This document shows positions 1 to 7,339 of a stretch of 17,575 nt of DNA, in pieces; position 1 is the stretch's first letter, and every line of letters starts with the position of its first letter. Under the pieces are notes generated by a model, which saw nothing but the letters and a program-made list of their open reading frames with translations, did no database searches and was not told the origin of the DNA. The DNA comes from CSP1-4 sp036559965 (GTDB taxonomy: Bacteria > Chloroflexota > Limnocylindria > Limnocylindrales > CSP1-4). A program made the translations under genes and the position numbers. The stretch spans positions 1-17,575 of the forward strand of contig DATBSD010000122.1 in NCBI GenBank assembly GCA_036559965.1. The letters are read 5' to 3'.

Positions 1-2287
1 CGACAAGGTCGACGGAGCCGTCGGCCAGGCCCGCGATGGTGGTCGCCTGCTCGGCCGGGGGCACGAAACGGCTGAGCATGCGCACGGTCAGCGGGTAGGC
101 CGCCAGGCGCGCGCGGAACGTCTCGAGATGCTGGGTGGCAAGGATGGTGGTGGGCACGAGCACGGCGACCTGCGTGCCGTCGGCGATGGCCTTGAAGGCG
201 GCTCGCAGGGCGACCTCCGTCTTGCCGTAGCCGACGTCGCCGACCACGAGGCGATCCATGGGCCGCTCGCGCTGCATGTCGGCCTTGACCTCGCCGATCG
301 AGCGTGTCTGGTCGGGCGTCTCCTCGTACGGGAAGCCGGCCTCGAGCTCCGCCTGCCAGGGCGTGTCCGGCCCGAAGGAGCGGCCGCGCACGGCGGCTCG
401 CTTGGCATACAGCGCGACGAGGTCCCGGGCGAGGTCCGTGACCGCCCGGCGCACGCGACCGCGCGTCCTCGTCCACTCGCCGCCACCGAGGCGTGAGAGC
501 GGCGCCGACTCCGCTCCTGCGTAACGGCTGACGCGGTCGATCTGCTCGACCGGCACCCACATCCGGTCGGCGCCCGCGAAATGGAGCTCGACGTAGTCGC
601 GCTCCTCGGCCCCCGGTCCGCCCGCCGACCGACGCACCAGGCCGCCGTAGCGCGCGACGCCGTGATCGACATGGACGACGGGATCGCCGGGCTGGAGGCG
701 CTCGAGCAGGTCGCGCGGCACGATGCGCCGGAGTGCGCGGGGGCGGCGCACGCGGACCGTGCCGAAGAGCTCCCGATCGGTGACCAGCATCAGCCCGTCC
801 GGCCCGCCGGCGAAGCCGCCGTTGAGGCTCCGGGTGACCAGGGCGACACCGCCCGGCTCGGGCGGCTGGTCGAGTGCCGTGACCGGGGCGGCCACGATGT
901 CGGCCTCGGCGAGCAGCTCCTCGAGGCGCGCCGACTGATCGGAAGCCAGGACGACCCGGGCGCCATCAGCCTGCCAGCGCGTCACGGTCGCGGCGAGGCG
1001 ACCGATGGCCGCCGGCGGCATGGCCGGCTCGTGCCAGCCGAATGGGTTGCCGCCCGGGGGTGCACCCTCGATGTCCGTCTGCCAGCTCAGCGAGAGCGTG
1101 CGCTGCGCGTGCAGCACGGCCTTCCAGTCGCGTTGCCCGAGGTAGGCCACGGGCCAGCCCTTGGCCAGCTCGGCGGCCGACTCGAGCTCGCCGGCGCGCT
1201 CGGTGGCCTGTGCCTGGAGCGCGTCGAAGGCAGCCGCGACCTCGTCGGGTTCGTCGATCACGAGGATGGCGCCGGCGATGTGGTCGACGCCCGATGCCGG
1301 CGCCAGGACGCCGCTCCAGACCTCCGCTGCGTCGCCCAGGGCGCCGGTCTCGATGAGCCGGTCCCGATCGGCCGCCAGGCGCTCCGGCAGCCGCGACGCG
1401 ATGCGCCCGAGGCGTTCGTCGATCGACCGGCGCCGCTCGTCGGGCGTCGTCGGCAGGCGGAACTCGCCGGCCGGCGCGATGGTCACCGCCGGCAGCGGCC
1501 CGACACCCCGCTGGTCGGTCGGATCGAACGCCCGCAGTGACTCGACCTCGTCGCCGAACCACTCCAGGCGGACGGGCAGCGGCTGGCCCGGAGGAAAGCA
1601 GTCGACGATGCCCCCGCGACGCGAGAACTCGCCGCGACCTGCCACCTCCGGCACCGCCTCGTAGCCCATGTCCACGAGCCGCTTGAGCAGCGCGTCCTGA
1701 GGCTGGCGCATGCGGGGCGCCACGACCAGCGGTTCTCCGCCCAGGTCGTCGGGCGGCAACGTCCGCTGGACGAGGGCCTGGACGCCGGCGACCAGGATGC
1801 GCGCGTCTCCGCGTTGCCAGGCGCTCAGCGTGGCGACCCTCGCCGCCGTCTCGTCTCGCACGAGCTCGGAGCGTTCGTACGCCAGCGCCGTGCGTGCTTC
1901 GAGTGTCACGACGGCAGTCGATCCGGCCCACGTGGCAAGCTCCTCCGCCACGCGATCCGCGATCTCGGCGTCGCGAGCGATCCAGACCAGCCGCTCCCCG
2001 GTGGCGACGGCGACGGCCGCGGCCAGGAAGGTCTTGGCGCCATGCGGCATGCCGCCGAACGTCACGTGACGACGGTCACGACCGACGCCGCCGGCCGGCG
2101 TCCCAAGCCGCTCGGCGAGGGCCTCGAGCTGGCCGGTCGCCGCCAGCAGCGGCGGCAGCGCGGTCAGGTCGGCCTGGTGACGACGCTCCGGCCCTGACGC
2201 CGGTCGCGCCGCGTTCCTGCCTGGCGTCGGCGCCGGCCGTCGCTCGCGACCGCGCCGGCCCCGCATGGGCACCGATCTTTCGGTCAT
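1..2287 (-). CDS. mfd: Transcription-repair coupling factor Mfd, C-terminus cut by window edge
   Basis: Mfd is a cytoplasmic ATP-driven DNA translocase that dislodges RNA polymerase stalled at lesions and recruits UvrA for nucleotide excision repair. The frame is open from the ATG to the left edge, giving 762 residues of a family usually about 1,100-1,200 long. Visible parts, in order: an N-terminal UvrB-like region with a P-loop-like GGMPHGAKT; a UvrB-homology stretch around residues 238-260 (RLEWFGDEVESLRAFDP); an RNA-polymerase-interacting CarD-like segment near 530-550 (DPVVHVDHGVARY); and the translocase Walker A GDVGYGKTE at 683-691. The window ends at GLADGSVDLV, just before the expected GTHRL motif, so the DEAD-box, TRG and UvrA-masking parts are missing only because of the edge. 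The ATG overlaps the pth stop as ATGA, suggesting translational coupling. Family assignment is very secure. Confidence 0.97.
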   Translation of the reverse strand, partial: MTERSVPMRGRRGRERRPAPTPGRNAARPASGPERRHQADLTALPPLLAATGQLEALAERLGTPAGGVGRDRRHVTFGGMPHGAKTFLAAAVAVATGERLVWIARDAEIADRVAEELATWAGSTAVVTLEARTALAYERSELVRDETAARVATLSAWQRGDARILVAGVQALVQRTLPPDDLGGEPLVVAPRMRQPQDALLKRLVDMGYEAVPEVAGRGEFSRRGGIVDCFPPGQPLPVRLEWFGDEVESLRAFDPTDQRGVGPLPAVTIAPAGEFRLPTTPDERRRSIDERLGRIASRLPERLAADRDRLIETGALGDAAEVWSGVLAPASGVDHIAGAILVIDEPDEVAAAFDALQAQATERAGELESAAELAKGWPVAYLGQRDWKAVLHAQRTLSLSWQTDIEGAPPGGNPFGWHEPAMPPAAIGRLAATVTRWQADGARVVLASDQSARLEELLAEADIVAAPVTALDQPPEPGGVALVTRSLNGGFAGGPDGLMLVTDRELFGTVRVRRPRALRRIVPRDLLERLQPGDPVVHVDHGVARYGGLVRRSAGGPGAEERDYVELHFAGADRMWVPVEQIDRVSRYAGAESAPLSRLGGGEWTRTRGRVRRAVTDLARDLVALYAKRAAVRGRSFGPDTPWQAELEAGFPYEETPDQTRSIGEVKADMQRERPMDRLVVGDVGYGKTEVALRAAFKAIADGTQVAVLVPTTILATQHLETFRARLAAYPLTVRMLSRFVPPAEQATTIAGLADGSVDLV

Positions 2288-3039
2288 CGCCGGCGCCGCT
2301 CGGCGTCCGGCGTCGGTTCGGGCAGCAGCTTGCGCCAGCCGGTCTTCGTGCGTTTGATGCCGTCGGTCCCGACCACGCCCTCGGCCGTGGCCGGGTCGCC
2401 GGGCCCGGTCGTCGCACCGGCGGTCGGGGCGTCCCCGGATCCCTGACCGTCATCGGCCGGCTCGTCGGGCGGGGGATGGAGCAGCCAGTCGTTCCAGCGG
2501 TTGGCGGCCCGCGAGGCGCCGTCCCGCCCCCAGTCCATGACGGCATCCGCGGCCGCATCGATGAGGCGATCGAGATCGGCAAGCTCGTCGGCATGGAAGG
2601 TGCTCAGGACATGGTCCGTGGCGGTCCGGTCCGGCTCGCCGATGCCGACCCGCAGCCTGGCGAACGCCTGACTGTCGAGCTCGCCGATGATCGAGCGCAG
2701 GCCGTTATGGCCACCGGCACTGCCGGCCGCGCGGATGCGCAGGCGCCCGAACGGGAGGGCGAAGTCGTCGGCGACGACGAGCAGCTCGTCGAGCGGCGCG
2801 TGCTCGCGAGCCAGGACCTTGCGCACGGCGAGGCCGGACTCGTTCATGTACGTCTGCGGCTTGACGAGCTCGAGGTCGAGGCCCTCGAAGCGACCCCAGA
2901 CGACCCGCGATGCGTCGCGATCCTTGCCTCGTCCCCAGCCGGCTCGGTCGGCCAACCGGTCGAGCACCATCCAGCCGACGTTGTGGCGCGTCCTGGCATA
3001 GCGGCTGCCCGGATTGCCCAAGCCGACGACGATCTTCAC
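2284..3039 (-). CDS. pth: Peptidyl-tRNA hydrolase with C-terminal extension
   Basis: Pth cleaves the ester bond of peptidyl-tRNAs that drop off ribosomes, recycling tRNA. The bacterial Pth signatures are all present: VVGLGNPG, RHNVGW (catalytic His), QTYMNESG, DDFALPFGRLR and GGHNGLRS. I chose the GTG at 3039 because it places MKIVVGLGNPG at the N-terminus and has GGAGG 4 bases upstream. An in-frame GTG at 3054 would add five residues (MRGGR). The protein is 251 aa, against about 190 for E. coli Pth. The excess is a C-terminal tail of about 70 residues: a Pro/Asp/Gly-rich linker and then a basic segment, KRTKTGWRKLLPEP. The stop overlaps the mfd start by 4 bases. It follows the DinB-like gene after 131 bases that hold a possible promoter of its own. 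Confidence 0.96.
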   Translation of the reverse strand: MKIVVGLGNPGSRYARTRHNVGWMVLDRLADRAGWGRGKDRDASRVVWGRFEGLDLELVKPQTYMNESGLAVRKVLAREHAPLDELLVVADDFALPFGRLRIRAAGSAGGHNGLRSIIGELDSQAFARLRVGIGEPDRTATDHVLSTFHADELADLDRLIDAAADAVMDWGRDGASRAANRWNDWLLHPPPDEPADDGQGSGDAPTAGATTGPGDPATAEGVVGTDGIKRTKTGWRKLLPEPTPDAERRRR

Positions 3040-3043
3040 CCTG

Positions 3044-3048
3044 CCTCC
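3044..3048 (-). promoter_or_regulatory. Ribosome binding site deciding the pth start
   Basis: GGAGG on the minus strand, separated by CAGG from the GTG at 3039. It lies downstream of the alternative GTG at 3054, so it favours the shorter start. Confidence 0.7.
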
Positions 3049-3078
3049 GCGCACGCTGACAGGGCCCGAACCCGTTGT

Positions 3079-3093
3079 CGCGGGGGGCCCGCG
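3079..3093 (-). repeat. GC-only inverted repeat in the pth leader
   Basis: A perfect 6-base inverted repeat, CGCGGG-CCC-CCCGCG, lies between the putative pth -10 box and the pth start. As RNA it would be a tight hairpin with a 3-base loop and no U-tract. In such GC-rich DNA it may be fortuitous. Confidence 0.3.
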
Positions 3094-3096
3094 GCG

Positions 3097-3102
3097 ATGG
3101 TA
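3097..3102 (-). promoter_or_regulatory. Putative extended -10 box of a pth promoter
   Basis: TGC-TACCAT on the minus strand, an extended -10 type element, about 60 bases before the pth start. The surrounding 12-mer GCTACCATCGCC (3093-3104) recurs exactly before ybeY (4267-4278). No good -35 hexamer is visible; a weak TGACCG lies about 18 bases upstream. It suggests pth-mfd can be transcribed separately from the upstream train. Confidence 0.4.
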
Positions 3103-3162
3103 GCAGCGTCGGACGACGGCCGGTCAGGGCAGTCCAGGAGCGCGAAGCCGGTGGCGACCGAC

Positions 3163-3179
3163 GCGGGCCTTCAGCCCGC
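3163..3179 (-). terminator. Small hairpin at the end of the DinB-like gene
   Basis: A perfect 6-base stem GCGGGC/GCCCGC with a 5-base loop, TGAAG, that contains the TGA stop codon of the DinB-like gene. No T-tract follows, so it is at best a weak or Rho-assisted stop. It may be chance in GC-rich sequence. Confidence 0.25.
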
Positions 3180-3722
3180 TGTGGGACCGGGGAACGTGTC
3201 GCGCAGCAGGGCGATGTGCGCTCGATGCTCGGCCTCGTGCTGGAGCAGGTGGTGGACGACCCAGTCGGGCGCGGCATCGTAGTCGGCCAGGCGTCGGGGT
3301 CGGTGGTAGTCGAATGCGGTCATCACGCCGAGGGACTCGGCGAGCAGGCCGCGGACGGCGGCCAGGCGCTCGAGGTGCACGGCGAGCGGCTCGCCGACGA
3401 CCCGAGAGAGGCGCCCGTCGCTGTCCCGATCGTCGACGGGCAGCGTCGCCGGCAGCCAGTCCGGGCCGGGATGGCCGTCCATGATCTCGTCCAGCAGCCA
3501 GGCGGCCTCGATGAGCGCGATGTGGTAGAGCAGCGTGCCGATGCTCTCGAGCGGGCCGTCGTGGTGCCAGTCGATCATCTCCGGGGTCACGCCGTCGAGC
3601 TCACGGAGCGTCTCCCGCCGGCTGTCCTCGAGGGCAGCCAGCCAGCGCCCGACCTCGGGGTCGGCGGCCATCGGCTCGAGGGCCAGCAAGCGGGGCGGGC
3701 CGGGGACGTCCTCGGGCGTCAT
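3171..3722 (-). CDS. DinB_2-family putative metal-dependent protein
   Basis: A 183-aa protein resembling the DinB/DUF664 four-helix-bundle superfamily, which includes metal-binding, thiol-dependent and stress-linked proteins of mostly unknown substrate. The three expected metal-ligand histidines are visible: one in helix 2 (GTLLYHIALIEAAWL, about residues 62-76) and two in the C-terminal HEAEHRAHI (about 162-170). The frame stays open far upstream, but that part is a shadow of ybeY. The ATG at 3722 overlaps the ybeY stop as ATGA and gives a sensible N-terminus (MTPEDVPG). Its place between ybeY and pth suggests co-expression, not a proven role in translation. The catalytic function is unknown. 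Confidence 0.85.
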   Translation of the reverse strand: MTPEDVPGPPRLLALEPMAADPEVGRWLAALEDSRRETLRELDGVTPEMIDWHHDGPLESIGTLLYHIALIEAAWLLDEIMDGHPGPDWLPATLPVDDRDSDGRLSRVVGEPLAVHLERLAAVRGLLAESLGVMTAFDYHRPRRLADYDAAPDWVVHHLLQHEAEHRAHIALLRDTFPGPTAG

Positions 3723-4264
3723 GCGCGCAGGAGTCGGCGTTCGAGCGTGCGCATGGCGGTCTCCTCGTCGGGCGCCCGATGGTCCCAACCGCAGAGGTGG
3801 AGCGTGCCGTGCGTCAGCAGCAGGCGCAGCTCCTCGACTGCCGACCAGCGCACGTCGCCGGTCTGCCCGCCACGACCCTTGTCCGCCTGCTCGATCGACC
3901 GCTCGACCGAGACGACGATCTCGCCCAGGTGCGGCCGGCGACCGGGCGGCAGGACGAATGCCGGCCGTCGCTCGCGACGACGGAGCGCCGGATCCTGGCC
4001 CGCGTGGGGCGGGAAGTCGGCCGGCGGCAGGAGCGGGAACGAGAGCACGTCGGTCGGCCCGTCTTTGGCCATCGCCGATCGATTGAGCGCCGTCAGCTCG
4101 CCATCGTCCGAAAGGATGACCCCGACGGAGGCAGGCGACGGGGCGTGCGCGGCCGCGAGGGCCTGGACGACCGTCCGCGCGACCGCCCGGGCGGGCAGCA
4201 CGCGCGGGACGCCGGGTCGCACCGCGACGTCGATCCGCCACGGTGTCAGGTAGATGATCGGCAC
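3719..4264 (-). CDS. ybeY: Endoribonuclease YbeY with proline-rich insertion
   Basis: YbeY is a zinc-dependent endoribonuclease involved in 16S rRNA 3' end maturation and ribosome quality control. The zinc motif is exact: HGTLHLCGWDH (about residues 151-161), and GPTDVLSFP (about 69-77) is the other family hallmark. Length is 181 aa, against about 155 for E. coli. The excess is an insertion of about 30 residues rich in Pro and Arg (PPADFPPHAGQDPALRRRER...) between LSFPL and the GEIVVSVE strand. The start is GTG at 4264 with no clear Shine-Dalgarno, but TACCAT sits 6 bases before it. It follows pgpH by 48 bases, and its stop overlaps the DinB-like start. The pgpH-ybeY order is conserved in many bacteria. 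Confidence 0.96.
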   Translation of the reverse strand: MPIIYLTPWRIDVAVRPGVPRVLPARAVARTVVQALAAAHAPSPASVGVILSDDGELTALNRSAMAKDGPTDVLSFPLLPPADFPPHAGQDPALRRRERRPAFVLPPGRRPHLGEIVVSVERSIEQADKGRGGQTGDVRWSAVEELRLLLTHGTLHLCGWDHRAPDEETAMRTLERRLLRA

Positions 4265-4270
4265 CTGGCG

Positions 4271-4276
4271 ATGGTA
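4271..4276 (-). promoter_or_regulatory. Putative -10 box directly before ybeY
   Basis: TACCAT on the minus strand ends 6 bases before the GTG of ybeY, the spacing expected if transcription starts at or next to the start codon. No -35 is visible. The 12-mer GCTACCATCGCC (4267-4278) is identical to one before pth. It lies in the 48-base gap after pgpH. Confidence 0.4.
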
Positions 4277-4312
4277 GCGGCGCGACCTTCGCTCGGATGG
4301 ATCGCCGGGCAG

Positions 4313-6469
4313 CTACGCCCCGTCGCCACCCGATGCGGTGCGTCGCGATTCGATGTCCACGATCGTGCTCTGCGGATAGGCGATGCGACGGTGGTACATG
4401 CCCAGGAGCTGGGCCACGAACGCCTCACGGATGCGCTCCAGGTCACGCAACGTCAGGTCGCATTCGTCGAACTGGCCGTCGTCGAGGCGCTCGTGGATGA
4501 TGCGATCGACCATCGCCCGGATGGCCGGCTCGTCCTGCGACGTGAGTGACCGGACCGAGGCCTCGACGCCGTCGGCGAGCATGAGGATGGCGGCCTCGCG
4601 CGTCTGGGGCTTGGGGCCCGAGTGTCGGTACCGCTTGACGTCGACGCTGGCGGCTGCGGCGTCGGCCTCCGGCGTGCCCGGCCGCGCGCCGGCCGCGGCG
4701 ATCGCCTCGTCACGTGCCTTGGCGTAGAAGAAGCTGATGACGGCCGTGCCGTGGTGCTGGGGGATGAACGCGATGAGTGGCTTCGGGAGCTTGTACTCGT
4801 AGGCCAGGTCGATGCCTGCCGCGACGTGTGCCTTGAGGACCTCGGCCGACTGGAGCGGCGTGAGGTCGTCGTGCAGGTTGTCACCGCCGGCCTGGTTCTC
4901 GATGAACGCCGTCGGGTTGGCCAGCTTGCCGATGTCGTGGTAGTAGGCCGCCACGCGGACGAGCAGCGGATCGGCGCCGGTCGCCTCGGCTGCCCGCTCG
5001 CCGAGGTTGCCGACCATGAGCGAGTGGTGATACGTGCCCGACGTCTCGAGCAGCAGGCGCCGGAGCAGCGGTTGGGACGGGTTGGCCAGCTCGAGCAGCT
5101 GGAACGACGTGGTGAAGCCGAAGACGTTGCCCAGGACCGCGAACGTGCCGACCGCGACCACGGCAGCGCCGATGGCCGCCGCGACACCGGCGCCGACGAG
5201 CTGCAGCGTGCCGGTCAGGTCGTGCTCGCCGAGCAGGCCGAAGATGGCGATGACGGCGACGTTCACGAGCGCCATCAACCCTGCCGCCTGGACGAACTGC
5301 TGGAGCCGCTCGCCGCGGCGGACAGCGACCACGCCGGCCAGCGAGCCGAGCAGCACGTAGACGCCCAGCTCGACCTGTCCACTGACGACCGAGGCGAGCA
5401 CCGCGATGATGGCCGAGAGCACGACCGCCGCACCGGCATCGAGCAGGATGGCCGTCAGCAGCGCCGCGGCGGCGAGGGGCAGGAAGAACGGCAGGATCGG
5501 CCGGTCCGAGGTCGCTCGCAGGGCGACGGTCGTGACGATCAGGAACAGGCTGACCAGCAGCAGGACGTTGTTGCGGTGCCAGAACATCGGCCGGAAGCGC
5601 CACACCCAGCCGAGGAAGAGGGCGACCGTCAGGCCGGCCAGCAGCAGCCAGCCACCGAGGCGCGCCGGGTCGGGCTCGGCGTCGAGCAGGCCGATCGCGC
5701 CCAGGCGCTCCAGGTCGCCCTCGGTCAGCCGGGCGCCGGCCTGGACGATGAGCTCGCCCACCTTGATGTCGATGACGACCGGCTCGATGGCCGCGGCGGC
5801 CTGCTCACGGGCCTGCTCGGTGGCGGCGGCGTCGTAGCTCGAATTGGCGACGAGGAGCGGCTCGAGGATGGCGCCACCGAGCAGCCGCTGCGGCTCCGGG
5901 AAGGCGAGCGAGACGCGCGACGCGAGCGCGGCGCGGGCGGCCGGCAGGTCGGTGTCGCGCACCTCCTGGCGCTGCGCGGCGTCGAGGACGGTCGCGAGCT
6001 CCTGGCGAAGGGCGATCCAGCCGGCCATGTCGAGGCCCTGGAGCGCCTCGACGGCGGGCGACGGCAAGCCCTCGACGGCCGTCGCCAGGGCCGCCAGGCG
6101 GGCCTCGTCGGAGAGCACGGCCCCGAAGGCGGCATCGACCGGGGCGACGAGCCGTTCGAAGGCGGCGAGCTGCTGGGCCGACGAAAGCTGACCGCTGGCG
6201 GGCGAGTAGTCGTAGACGAAGTCGACCGTGCGGCGCGCCTCGTCGCGCGCGGCCTCGGTCGCGATGAGGCTCGTGTACGTCGTCGCCCGCGGCGCGTAGA
6301 CCGCCTGTGGGGCGAGGTCACCCACGCCGCCGGTGAAGGCGGCCTGGGGCAGCAGATCGACGGCCAGGATGGCCGTCAGGACGACGATCAGCGCGCCGGC
6401 CGCGATGGCCAGACGAAGCGCATCGCGGCGCGTGAAGGCGACGGCGTCGCTCAGCGCGGGGTTCAGCAT
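4313..6469 (-). CDS. pgpH: PgpH/YqfF-type seven-helix HD-domain c-di-AMP phosphodiesterase
   Basis: A 718-aa membrane protein of the 7TMR-HD family. Characterised members (Listeria PgpH) hydrolyse cyclic di-AMP to pApA. Layout: N-terminal membrane anchor (about 18-40); extracytoplasmic domain (about 45-265) full of Ala and charged residues; seven predicted membrane helices between about 272 and 455; cytoplasmic HD domain from about 477. HD-type metal ligands are visible as THHSLM-like YHHSLMVGN (480-488), YYHDIGK (509-515), QHHGT (571-575) and LADGVEA (631-637). I chose the ATG at 6469, 4 bases after the yqeY stop with TGAGG ahead of it; reading further upstream only overlaps yqeY in a different frame. 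Substrate specificity is inferred from the family. The usual phoH neighbour is absent here. Confidence 0.95.
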   Translation of the reverse strand: MLNPALSDAVAFTRRDALRLAIAAGALIVVLTAILAVDLLPQAAFTGGVGDLAPQAVYAPRATTYTSLIATEAARDEARRTVDFVYDYSPASGQLSSAQQLAAFERLVAPVDAAFGAVLSDEARLAALATAVEGLPSPAVEALQGLDMAGWIALRQELATVLDAAQRQEVRDTDLPAARAALASRVSLAFPEPQRLLGGAILEPLLVANSSYDAAATEQAREQAAAAIEPVVIDIKVGELIVQAGARLTEGDLERLGAIGLLDAEPDPARLGGWLLLAGLTVALFLGWVWRFRPMFWHRNNVLLLVSLFLIVTTVALRATSDRPILPFFLPLAAAALLTAILLDAGAAVVLSAIIAVLASVVSGQVELGVYVLLGSLAGVVAVRRGERLQQFVQAAGLMALVNVAVIAIFGLLGEHDLTGTLQLVGAGVAAAIGAAVVAVGTFAVLGNVFGFTTSFQLLELANPSQPLLRRLLLETSGTYHHSLMVGNLGERAAEATGADPLLVRVAAYYHDIGKLANPTAFIENQAGGDNLHDDLTPLQSAEVLKAHVAAGIDLAYEYKLPKPLIAFIPQHHGTAVISFFYAKARDEAIAAAGARPGTPEADAAAASVDVKRYRHSGPKPQTREAAILMLADGVEASVRSLTSQDEPAIRAMVDRIIHERLDDGQFDECDLTLRDLERIREAFVAQLLGMYHRRIAYPQSTIVDIESRRTASGGDGA

Positions 6470-6473
6470 CGCC

Positions 6474-6950
6474 TCACGTCCCGTGCTCGTGGCCGGCGAC
6501 GTCGCGGCGCGCCAGCTCTTGCGCCACGAGGCCGGCCACGACCTTGCCGTCGGCACGGCCGCGGGTGCGCGGCGTGAGCGCGCTCATGACCCGGCCCAGG
6601 TCGCGTGCCGACGACGCGCCGACCTCGTCGGCGGCGGCGGCGACCATGACGCGCAGCTCGTCCTCGGAGAGCGGCTGCGGCAGGAACTCGCTGACGATGG
6701 CGATCTCCGCCCGCTCGCGGTCCGCGAGGTCGGTCCGGCCCGCTGCGTCGTAGGCATCGACGGACTCGCGCCGCGTCTTGACCGCGCGCGTGAGCACGGC
6801 CAGGTACTCGTCGTCCGTGAGCGGACGGCGAGCGGCTTTCTCAGCGTTGTAGGCATCCGACGAGACCATGCGCAGCGTGTCGCGCCGGAGCGCGTCCTGA
6901 CTGCGGATGGCCTCTGTCAGCGAGGCCTGGATCTGTTGTGCGAGGGTCAC
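6474..6950 (-). CDS. yqeY: GatB/YqeY domain protein
   Basis: A 158-aa YqeY-family protein, homologous to the C-terminal tRNA-binding tail domain of the amidotransferase subunit GatB; its own role is not settled. Family features include the N-terminal ALRRDTLRMV helix, a middle segment with TRRESVDAYDAAGRTDLADRE, and EFLPQPLSEDEL. The C-terminus DLGRVMSAL...GRADGKVVAGLV matches the conserved GKVMK-like and ADGKxV parts. The start is GTG at 6950 with GAGGAG 8 bases upstream; the frame stays open upstream but runs into Arg-rich shadow sequence. It lies 85 bases after rpsU and 4 bases before pgpH, the familiar rpsU-yqeY pairing. Confidence 0.94.
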   Translation of the reverse strand: MTLAQQIQASLTEAIRSQDALRRDTLRMVSSDAYNAEKAARRPLTDDEYLAVLTRAVKTRRESVDAYDAAGRTDLADRERAEIAIVSEFLPQPLSEDELRVMVAAAADEVGASSARDLGRVMSALTPRTRGRADGKVVAGLVAQELARRDVAGHEHGT

Positions 6951-6958
6951 CGGGATGG

Positions 6959-6964
6959 CTCCTC
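6959..6964 (-). promoter_or_regulatory. Ribosome binding site deciding the yqeY start
   Basis: GAGGAG on the minus strand, 8 bases from the GTG at 6950. It supports this GTG over upstream in-frame codons. Its first base is shared with the base of a small hairpin (6964-6978). Confidence 0.7.
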
Positions 6965-6978
6965 GGGCGTGGCGCCCG
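6964..6978 (-). repeat. Hairpin abutting the yqeY ribosome binding site
   Basis: A perfect 6-base stem CGGGCG/CGCCCG with a 3-base loop (CCA on the minus RNA) lies immediately 5' of the yqeY Shine-Dalgarno, in the rpsU-yqeY gap. It might lower or couple yqeY translation, or stabilise the 3' end of an rpsU-only transcript. There is no T-tract, so it is not a classical terminator. Confidence 0.35.
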
Positions 6979-7035
6979 GGGGTGGCCGGCGGTCGATCGG
7001 TCCGGAGCCCTGGGTGGGGCCGGATCGGCGCGCGC

Positions 7036-7215
7036 CTAGCCCTGGCGGGCGGCCTTCTTGCGCTTCGCTTCCTTGCGCTTGCGCTTGACGCTCGGCTTCT
7101 CGTAATGCTCGCGACGACGAGCCTCAGCGAGGATGCCGCTCTGCTGGATCTTCTTGTTGAAGCGTCGCAGCGCACTCTCGAAGGACTCGTTCTCTCCGAC
7201 GCGGACTTCAGCCAA
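7036..7215 (-). CDS. rpsU: Small ribosomal subunit protein bS21
   Basis: A 59-aa basic protein of the 30S platform, near the anti-Shine-Dalgarno end of 16S rRNA. It reads AEVRVGENESFESALRRFNK from residue 2, then REHYEKPSVKRKRKEAKRKK, a canonical bS21 with the lysine/arginine-rich tail. The only start that yields the family N-terminus is TTG at 7215, with GGAGG 10 bases upstream (7226-7230) and AGGA directly before it. The open frame extends much further upstream as non-bS21, Arg-rich sequence. It is the first gene of the minus-strand train and has a good sigma70-like promoter about 120 bases upstream. Confidence 0.96.
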   Translation of the reverse strand: MAEVRVGENESFESALRRFNKKIQQSGILAEARRREHYEKPSVKRKRKEAKRKKAARQG

Positions 7216-7225
7216 TCCTGGGACA

Positions 7226-7230
7226 CCTCC
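7226..7230 (-). promoter_or_regulatory. Ribosome binding site supporting the TTG start of rpsU
   Basis: GGAGG on the minus strand, 10 bases before the TTG at 7215. The spacing is slightly long but usable, and no ATG or GTG in frame fits the bS21 N-terminus better. Confidence 0.6.
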
Positions 7231-7262
7231 CCGCCGGCTTGGACTTCGCCTGGTCACGTCCC

Positions 7263-7274
7263 GCCGGGGCCGGC
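7263..7274 (-). repeat. Inverted repeat in the rpsU leader
   Basis: GCCGG-CC-CCGGC lies in the roughly 118-base GC-rich leader between the rpsU promoter and TTG. Together with GCCGGC just before the Shine-Dalgarno it offers alternative pairings that could affect ribosome access. I recognise no known ribosomal-protein leader class. Confidence 0.25.
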
Positions 7275-7339
7275 TGGTCCGGTTCGGTCGTGCACGCTCG
7301 GAGACCCGTTCATCGGGCGCCCGGCGCGAGGGCTCGCGG

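Noticed and set aside
966..1931. Minus-strand open frame of 321 codons within mfd
   Set aside because: It is on the same strand as mfd but out of frame and almost half Arg/Ala/Gly. The mfd frame carries clear motifs throughout.
3723..4241. Upstream extension of the DinB-like gene frame
   Set aside because: It overlaps ybeY out of frame and is Arg/Pro-rich; the ATG at 3722 fits the family length and the overlap pattern.
4622..6577. 651-codon plus-strand open frame opposite pgpH
   Set aside because: Its product is a run of Arg, Asp, Gln and Gly with no recognisable motif, exactly antisense to a well-identified membrane protein. It is a GC-bias shadow.
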